From IMG/VR virus record IMGVR_UViG_3300021356_000157, positions 1 through 24,654 of that record: 24,654 nucleotides of DNA; one strand, 5' to 3'. This DNA comes from a virus. Below, in pieces: positions 19,248 to 24,654 of this stretch. A program made the position numbers and the translations under genes. Position 1 is the first letter of the stretch; each line of letters starts with the position of its first letter. Under the pieces are notes generated by a model. That model worked only from the letters and a program-made list of their open reading frames with translations, did not search any database and was not told where the DNA came from.

Positions 19248-19859
19248 TTATCCTCCCAATGCTAAAACTAAACCTACACTTGCACCTAAATTAAGCTGAC
19301 TTAAATTAACTTGTTTAGCTGTAGTAGTGTCATTATCGTAAACTAAAATATAATCATTTTCGTTATCTACTGTAATTGAAGTACCATCAGTAGCATTTTC
19401 CATCATTGCATCTGCTGATGATGCATTAATAGCTGCTATAGCTGCAGCACCATCTGTATTAAAATCTGATATAGCTGTTGTTAATGATGTAATATTTGTA
19501 GCTACTCTATCATTTTGGTCATCTATATGCTCAGCTAATACAGCCATTCTAACTGTAGTACCTGATGTATGCTCAGGTAAACTTGAAGCTGCATATCTTC
19601 CTTCAACATCTCTACCTACATTAGTAACTGTAGTTCCTGAACTTTCTTTAATAACTATAACTTCTCTTGAACCTGATGTATCAGGGTCAACTACAAGATA
19701 ATACCAAGTATCTTCATCTGCTAATGTTGCACTAATTGTACTAACACCACCAGCAGAAGGTGCTTGTGATAATGTTGTTCCTACTCCACTAGCACCAATC
19801 AAACTAGAAGCTAGTGTGCTTTCATAAAAATTTACTATTTGTGTAGCTCTATCTGCCAT
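19248..19859 (-). CDS. Tail or fibre structural protein, 203 residues
   Basis: A 203-residue Ala/Ser/Thr-rich protein. The stretch SREVIVIKESSGTTVTNVGRDVEGRYAAS with SLPEHTSGTTVRM resembles the attachment segment that many phage tail-tip and fibre proteins share (a beta unit reading E..V-R...G-..A..H..G). The end is a helical Ala-rich part and a short hydrophobic tail. The start overlaps the preceding stop (TAATG). It is likely a fibre-base or tail-tip protein. Confidence 0.76.
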   Translation of the reverse strand: MADRATQIVNFYESTLASSLIGASGVGTTLSQAPSAGGVSTISATLADEDTWYYLVVDPDTSGSREVIVIKESSGTTVTNVGRDVEGRYAASSLPEHTSGTTVRMAVLAEHIDDQNDRVATNITSLTTAISDFNTDGAAAIAAINASSADAMMENATDGTSITVDNENDYILVYDNDTTTAKQVNLSQLNLGASVGLVLALGG

Positions 19860-21838
19860 TATGCTCCGTATCTCATTATACCAAAGGCTGCAATACCAGG
19901 AGTGTGTATAGATGTTATATCACTAATCACTGGTTGTCTTGTTCCTCTGACAGTTATTATAGCATATTGTAACACACTTCCTCTTTCAGGGTTAGATTGT
20001 ATTGGATAACTTATTCTTTCTACAACACCTTTAATAACTTCTGAAGGAGAATATATTTCTAAAGTTACTGAACTACCTTCTAGATTTCTTAATGATGAGT
20101 ATAAAGTATCACCTAAACCTTTAACCTTTATAGGTTTTCTATTAGGTCTTTCAACTCTATCTGAAATATTTATTGGTATTTGTGCTACTACTAGCTCTGG
20201 TCTAGCCAATGCACGAAACTGTATTGATTTAACTTGTGGTGTAGCTGTATTAGTTTCATTACTATTAATAATAACTTTACCTACTATGTACCTAGATACT
20301 TCCTGTATCTGTTTTTCTTCATCACCATAGCCAGATGCTTGTAGTAAAGCTCTAGTAAAAGAACTATCATCAGGGTCATCTAGTGCTTCAAACTTAGTAG
20401 AGTATCTTAAATCTACACTTGTTCCACCAGGCAGGGTGAAAGTGCTAACCTCTGCACCAATAAACTGTTTATGCTCTGCTGTATAAAAATCTGCTGCAGA
20501 CATTATTAAGTAACCTGTACTTACATAGTTATCTGTTTCTTTATAAACACCTGCACCTGAAACTGAAGCTACAAATTTACCACTGCTTTGTGTTACACCG
20601 TATACAAATCCACCAGCATCAAATTCTAAATCTCTAGCTAAACCTCCAGTAGGTAAGTAATATCTCCACAAATAAGACTTACTTCCATCTTCTTCTATTC
20701 CTACATAAACACTATCTCTAGATACAAACATAGAATGTGGTGTTGTATCTACACTATCTACTACCCATTCTTTAACTAATTGTCTATTAGCTAGTACATA
20801 CAAGTCATCAGCTACTACTAAATCAGCACGATATAATCTACCTACATTTCTTGTAAATTCTTTTGTACCAAAAAATACTATGCCTTCTGCAGCAGCTATT
20901 GTATGTACTTCTTCAAATGGTATCTCTGTTTGTCCTTTAAGCTCTGGAGTACCAGCTACATCTTTAATAGAATATATATTTCCACTTTCATTAGCAGCAA
21001 GTATTACTGAACCTGCATCTACCATACTAGTAAATAAATCTGTTTCACCTGAAACTATTACTTGACTACCACCTGTTACTAATTGGTTATTGTAATTTTT
21101 AGAAACTGGGTCTGCCCACCACAAGTAGTGAATACCATCAGAAGTTTCTCCTGATATAAATAAATAACCTTTTTCTATAAACACACCATTTAAAAAACCT
21201 GTAAGAGTAGAACCTAAACTTTCTATAGACCAAGTAGAACCATCATAATGTTGTAACTCTAAGTTAGTTCCTGAACCAGCAGTAACAAATAGTTGTTTAC
21301 CAAATGGTGCTATTCCTGTAATAACATAAGATGCAGTTAACGATAGTGACCAGTTATCTCCACCGTCACTACTTGTATAAACTTTAGTATCATCTACTAA
21401 CCACAAGTATTCATTAGCTCCATCTTTTGTTCTTACTAAATAATTGTTAGTACCAGTTAATGTAAGTGCAGAAGTTTTTTCTGTTGTACTATGCAACAAG
21501 TGTATGTGATAAGATACTTCATCATCACCGTGAAATACATCAACACCTTTACTATCCCAAAATCTAGTTACATCATTTGGAGTACCATTAGCTCTATGTG
21601 CAGTATCTAATCCTTGTCCACCTTTAAAATTATTTCTTGAATATATACGACCTAAGTTAGATGTAAAATCTTCAGGGTTTTGTTTAACATTTATTTGACC
21701 ATCTTCAACATCTGATGATTGTATAGTCATTTCTCTACCAGGTCCTATAGCACTACGATATAAGTTTGTATTAATTCTTATATCGTATCCGTATCTTTTA
21801 GGATTTCTGACGCTTAGGGTATTAGCTATCCTGACCAT
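19859..21838 (-). CDS. Large tail protein with beta-propeller-like domain
   Basis: A 659-residue protein, the largest in the late region. A run of short beta repeats from about 120 to 450 suggests a propeller. An Asp-box (SSDGGDNW, about 156-163) is the clearest unit, with further W-ended repeats such as YDGSTWSIE and HYLWWADP. The C-terminal part (about 470-659) is beta-rich and not repetitive. Such proteins usually sit at the tail tip or tail hub and may bind host glycans. It is coupled on both sides by TAATG. No catalytic sialidase signature was recognised. Confidence 0.8.
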   Translation of the reverse strand: MVRIANTLSVRNPKRYGYDIRINTNLYRSAIGPGREMTIQSSDVEDGQINVKQNPEDFTSNLGRIYSRNNFKGGQGLDTAHRANGTPNDVTRFWDSKGVDVFHGDDEVSYHIHLLHSTTEKTSALTLTGTNNYLVRTKDGANEYLWLVDDTKVYTSSDGGDNWSLSLTASYVITGIAPFGKQLFVTAGSGTNLELQHYDGSTWSIESLGSTLTGFLNGVFIEKGYLFISGETSDGIHYLWWADPVSKNYNNQLVTGGSQVIVSGETDLFTSMVDAGSVILAANESGNIYSIKDVAGTPELKGQTEIPFEEVHTIAAAEGIVFFGTKEFTRNVGRLYRADLVVADDLYVLANRQLVKEWVVDSVDTTPHSMFVSRDSVYVGIEEDGSKSYLWRYYLPTGGLARDLEFDAGGFVYGVTQSSGKFVASVSGAGVYKETDNYVSTGYLIMSAADFYTAEHKQFIGAEVSTFTLPGGTSVDLRYSTKFEALDDPDDSSFTRALLQASGYGDEEKQIQEVSRYIVGKVIINSNETNTATPQVKSIQFRALARPELVVAQIPINISDRVERPNRKPIKVKGLGDTLYSSLRNLEGSSVTLEIYSPSEVIKGVVERISYPIQSNPERGSVLQYAIITVRGTRQPVISDITSIHTPGIAAFGIMRYGA

Positions 21839-22887
21839 TATGAACTTGGATAGGCAATACTGTTTATAGTTACTGGTTCAGGATATCTAGCTCTTAAATC
21901 TTTTCTAGCTTGTTGCATAAGTTGTTGCTTATATTGCAATAAACTATTACGAATATTTGAAGCGGAGTTAACAGGAAAGTTTTGTACAGCCATTTGGTCT
22001 GTAATATAACTTGTTGTTGCAGTAGGAATATCTCTACCAGCTAACATTTGTGCAGCAGCACCAGCCATAATAATTGGCTCATATTCTGTTTGCAATCCTA
22101 TAGAAGTTAGAGTTGTATTCTCAATATCACCTGAATATGTATAACTATCTTTGTCTAAAAACTTTTTCTTAAATGTTACGTGTACTTGAAATCCACTAGA
22201 TATACCATATGTTTGTAATGCGTGTACAACATTTGGACCAGCATTATAAGTTATAGTTCTTTCTACTCCATTTTCATCATTGTATGTATAAGGATTAGGT
22301 AAGTCTACTAACTCTACTGAAACACCACGCCATTGTACTGATGTGCTATCTGCATTACCATCCCATTGAGTGTATTGTGATATAGCTTTAATGGGTGCTA
22401 CTAAATAGTTATAAGTACCAGGTGTATCATAGCTACCAAGAATTGTATACCCTTCTTTATTTGTAACAGTTAAAGTTTCTACTGCAAATAATGTTGGATA
22501 CAAAGTTTCTATTTGGTCTACTACTGCATCATAAACATTTTGTCTAGGAAAAACAGGAGAAATTTTTAATGTATCTCCAGCACTATGTTGTTGTAAAGAT
22601 GTACCTCTTACTGCTCTCTGTACTGTTATTTCATTAGTAACAGCATTAAGAGATTTACAATACATAAGTTCTCTACCAACTTCAATAATTGTTCCAGCAT
22701 CTAATGCATCTTCTTCTTCAGTAGATAGCATATTGCCTTCAAAAGAAAGTGTAGTTTGTATTGGATTGCCATCTTCGTTTACATCATTACTAATAGCACC
22801 TGAGATGTAAGTATAACTATTTACATCATCCATAGGTTCTAGATATTCTCTAAAAACTCTATCTACGAGATTACCAATATTGCTCAT
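21838..22887 (-). CDS. Virion structural protein, possibly tail tube or head-tail connector region
   Basis: A 349-residue protein. The N-terminal part has a beta unit (AGTIIEVGRELMYCKSLN, then ITVQRAVRGTSLQQHSAGD) like those in tail and fibre proteins. The middle alternates strands and the end is helical and basic (LLQYKQQLMQQARKDLRARYP). The position between the capsid-side genes and the large tail protein suggests a neck or tail protein; the exact role is not shown. It follows the next gene upstream by 8 bases. Confidence 0.72.
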   Translation of the reverse strand: MSNIGNLVDRVFREYLEPMDDVNSYTYISGAISNDVNEDGNPIQTTLSFEGNMLSTEEEDALDAGTIIEVGRELMYCKSLNAVTNEITVQRAVRGTSLQQHSAGDTLKISPVFPRQNVYDAVVDQIETLYPTLFAVETLTVTNKEGYTILGSYDTPGTYNYLVAPIKAISQYTQWDGNADSTSVQWRGVSVELVDLPNPYTYNDENGVERTITYNAGPNVVHALQTYGISSGFQVHVTFKKKFLDKDSYTYSGDIENTTLTSIGLQTEYEPIIMAGAAAQMLAGRDIPTATTSYITDQMAVQNFPVNSASNIRNSLLQYKQQLMQQARKDLRARYPEPVTINSIAYPSS

Positions 22888-22895
22888 TGGCTCTC

Positions 22896-23234
22896 CTAAC
22901 TTGTTCTAAATATTAATGTGATGTTTCTATCAGCTACTTCAGTACCATCAGAAGTTATTCTTAGATAACCTGATGAAGCAAATGCCCAACCACTAGGGTC
23001 TACTCTTACAACATCTCCTGCAGTAACTACATATGAAACTTCTGTTCCATCTGTTTCTACTACATCTATCCAGTTAGTTCCATCAAAAGAAAAGTCAAAA
23101 CTTACATTAGCACCTGTCATAGATGCAGGAAATGCAATACCGCAAAGTAAAAGACCATCTGATTTAACTGCTACTGAATTACTTGCATCTTCTGATACAT
23201 CTATTAAAGCTGGTTTACCAATTGTTCTTATCAT
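22896..23234 (-). CDS. Small virion protein, possibly capsid decoration
   Basis: A 112-residue beta-rich protein with an FDGTNWIDVVETDGTEV segment that looks like an Ig- or carbohydrate-binding-like fold. I chose ATG 23234 (MIRTIGKPALI) because AAGGA lies 4 bases before it, while the frame-extending ATG 23255 lacks a ribosome site. It directly follows the capsid gene, a usual place for head-decoration proteins, but it could equally be a tail component. Confidence 0.72.
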   Translation of the reverse strand: MIRTIGKPALIDVSEDASNSVAVKSDGLLLCGIAFPASMTGANVSFDFSFDGTNWIDVVETDGTEVSYVVTAGDVVRVDPSGWAFASSGYLRITSDGTEVADRNITLIFRTS

Positions 23235-23307
23235 ATCTTCCTTACTATAGCACAAGAAAAGGGAGGAAGGTGGAGTTCCCCCCTAATCTTGTAAACGTTA
23301 CCTACTA

Positions 23308-24405
23308 TTAAGCAGGTGTAATGTCGCTAATCAAGCAATGGTTTTGAGGTGGACCGAAGTCAAATCCCATTTCCATATAAACTGCTTTAGCAACACGTGC
23401 ATAGTCATCTTGGTCTATGTCACGTACAAACACAGTTCCTTTACCAGGAATGTTTGTAAACACAGGTGAGACGAATGCAAGGTCCACAATAAATGCCTTG
23501 TTATCAGGCAAGATATCAGGGTCTAGCACCATCAAACCGATGTTGCCAAATGGTGTGATAACTGTATCAATATCAACACCTCCAACGTTTCTATCCCTTG
23601 GTAGGATTGCTGGTGTAATAACACCTGAAACTGTTGGATTAATTAATTCTTTATTTAAAGAAAGTAATTGTGCAGGGTTGATTAACAATACTGGTTGTTT
23701 CATAGCTGCTTTTGCATCATATAGTGTTTTCAATGCACCAGCTATAGTATCCCAGTGAAGTACTTGGTCTGTACCTGTACCGTCACCGTTGGTATCATTG
23801 TAATATGTATTACCGCCAGTTAAAGCACAGTGTGCCAAGAGACCTCTCATTTGTCTATCGTCTGTACCTGCGAAGTCTGCTGCAGTACCATCATTGTAGG
23901 TACCGTTAATAGCAAACCACTCTACTTCTTTTGCTACTTTGTCTAATGCAAGTTCCATTTGCTCTGCAAACTCATCAGTAATTGGGGAACCGCCAAACAA
24001 TGCTAGTTTATCACCAGCAGTGTTTCCTGCGTTTCCATCTGAAAAGTTGAAGGCATTGGCACTAACATCAAATACATTTTGGTGGTTAGTAGCTGCCATA
24101 GCTGTGTATGACATTTTGACACCTTTTTGGAAAATCTGAGTAACAGCTGTGTATGATACTCTATCTCTTCCAAGATATTCTGTAGGTTGTCCACCTTCAG
24201 TTCCAACTGTTGGAGCTGAAGTAATGGATGCTGTGTCAGCAGTTTGGAATTGCCAAAAGGTAGATTGTAAAACTTTTCCACCACCTGACATTCCGCCTAC
24301 AGCAGCTGTAAAAGGTGTTCTTTGACCACCAACTCTAAATAATTCACCAGCAAAGTTGTTGATGTACTTAGAGTAAATTGGGTTGGCTGAACCTAATGCT
24401 GCCAT
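23308..24405 (-). CDS. Major capsid protein
   Basis: A 365-residue protein with the features of an HK97-fold major capsid protein. A short N-arm is followed by TPFTAAVGGMSGGGK and a beta-rich E-loop region (TSAPTVGTEGGQPTEYLGRD). ELALDKVAKEVEWFAING begins the spine-helix block, and a P-domain/A-domain part (VLLINPAQLLSLNKEL, VITPFGNIGLMVLD) follows. The pattern agrees with SU10/DUF5309-type capsid proteins as I remember them. TAGGAG lies about 9 bases before ATG 24405. The scaffold-like gene immediately upstream supports the call. Confidence 0.88.
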   Translation of the reverse strand: MAALGSANPIYSKYINNFAGELFRVGGQRTPFTAAVGGMSGGGKVLQSTFWQFQTADTASITSAPTVGTEGGQPTEYLGRDRVSYTAVTQIFQKGVKMSYTAMAATNHQNVFDVSANAFNFSDGNAGNTAGDKLALFGGSPITDEFAEQMELALDKVAKEVEWFAINGTYNDGTAADFAGTDDRQMRGLLAHCALTGGNTYYNDTNGDGTGTDQVLHWDTIAGALKTLYDAKAAMKQPVLLINPAQLLSLNKELINPTVSGVITPAILPRDRNVGGVDIDTVITPFGNIGLMVLDPDILPDNKAFIVDLAFVSPVFTNIPGKGTVFVRDIDQDDYARVAKAVYMEMGFDFGPPQNHCLISDITPA

Positions 24406-24422
24406 TTTTGTTATCTCCTAAC

Positions 24423-24654
24423 TTACTTTTGTTCTTGTCTTTTAACGCCTTCCATCATTTGTAATTTAGCTTTGATGGATGACCTAATGTCTCCGTCAGA
24501 CTGCTTAAGAACTTCTTGAAATGCGTCCATAATATCTTGCGAATCATTTGACACTCCTAAGTTCTGTAAGTTTTGAACTCTTTGTTGTGCTGCCACTGTG
24601 TTATCAACAACGCTAGCTTCTTCTGCAGTTTGTGGTTCGGCTGCAACTTCACTG
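24423..24654 (-). CDS. Scaffolding protein, partial (N-terminus off the right edge)
   Basis: The last 76 residues of a protein continuing beyond the window. It is Gln/Glu/Ala-rich and helical (VAAQQRVQNLQNLGV, then FQEVLKQSDGDIRSSI) and ends with the basic KLQMMEGVKRQEQK. An acidic coiled protein with a basic end, directly before the capsid gene, is the usual layout of a capsid scaffold; the basic tail would bind the capsid shell. There is no enzyme motif in the visible part. Confidence 0.72.
   Translation of the reverse strand, partial: SEVAAEPQTAEEASVVDNTVAAQQRVQNLQNLGVSNDSQDIMDAFQEVLKQSDGDIRSSIKAKLQMMEGVKRQEQK

Overview
The window is about 24.7 kb of an AT-rich tailed-phage genome (Caudoviricetes). 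It carries a terminase large subunit, major capsid protein, tail and fibre genes, and a lysis cassette. The host is not shown by the sequence. A PGRP-type amidase, an r1t-like holin, good AGGAG ribosome sites and small proteins resembling those of marine phages suggest a virus of a marine bacterium, perhaps an actinobacterium. That is inference. No integrase, tRNA, CRISPR array or insertion sequence was seen.

Layout. (1) Positions 1-2993, minus strand: a PD-(D/E)XK-like nuclease, a zinc-ribbon miniprotein, four small proteins (three of them very basic) and the terminase, which runs off the left edge. (2) 3000-4002: a 1-kb gene-free gap between divergent transcription units, packed with inverted repeats. 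(3) 4003-5629: two single genes separated by long non-coding stretches. These hold an intrinsic terminator, perfect palindromes and, at 5251-5614, five successive large hairpins. Three genes in this part are each preceded by the same 8-mer, ATGAAAGG, which begins a 3-4 codon mini-ORF. (4) 5630-10389, plus strand: a tightly overlapping operon of small, often zinc-ribbon proteins, two unknown proteins, then a MoxR-type AAA+ ATPase and a VWA-domain protein. It ends in a strong hairpin and a terminator. (5) 10510-12917, plus strand: a second unit behind two identical 16-bp palindromes, with an HTH protein, a metallophosphoesterase, zinc-ribbon miniproteins and a ssDNA-binding/annealing-like protein. 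(6) 12979-24654, minus strand: reading leftwards from the right edge, scaffold, major capsid protein, virion proteins, a beta-propeller tail protein, a glycine-rich fibre, three or four tandem paralogues of unknown function, then a lysis module.

How it works together. The minus-strand genes are the late module. If the genome is circular or circularly permuted, the terminase at the left edge would lead round to the scaffold and capsid genes at the right edge. The plus-strand block between the two minus-strand arms looks like the early region. It holds no recognisable DNA polymerase, helicase or primase. It does hold a MoxR-VWA pair, many zinc-ribbon miniproteins, a phosphoesterase and an SSB/Erf-like protein, so replication probably relies heavily on the host.

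The most unusual content is the structured non-coding DNA (3051-3925 and 5251-5614), the repeated mini-ORF leaders, the MoxR-VWA operon, the twin operator-like palindromes at 10510-10560 and the tandem paralogue array at 14206-17297. All hairpins were found by eye; no folding energies were computed.
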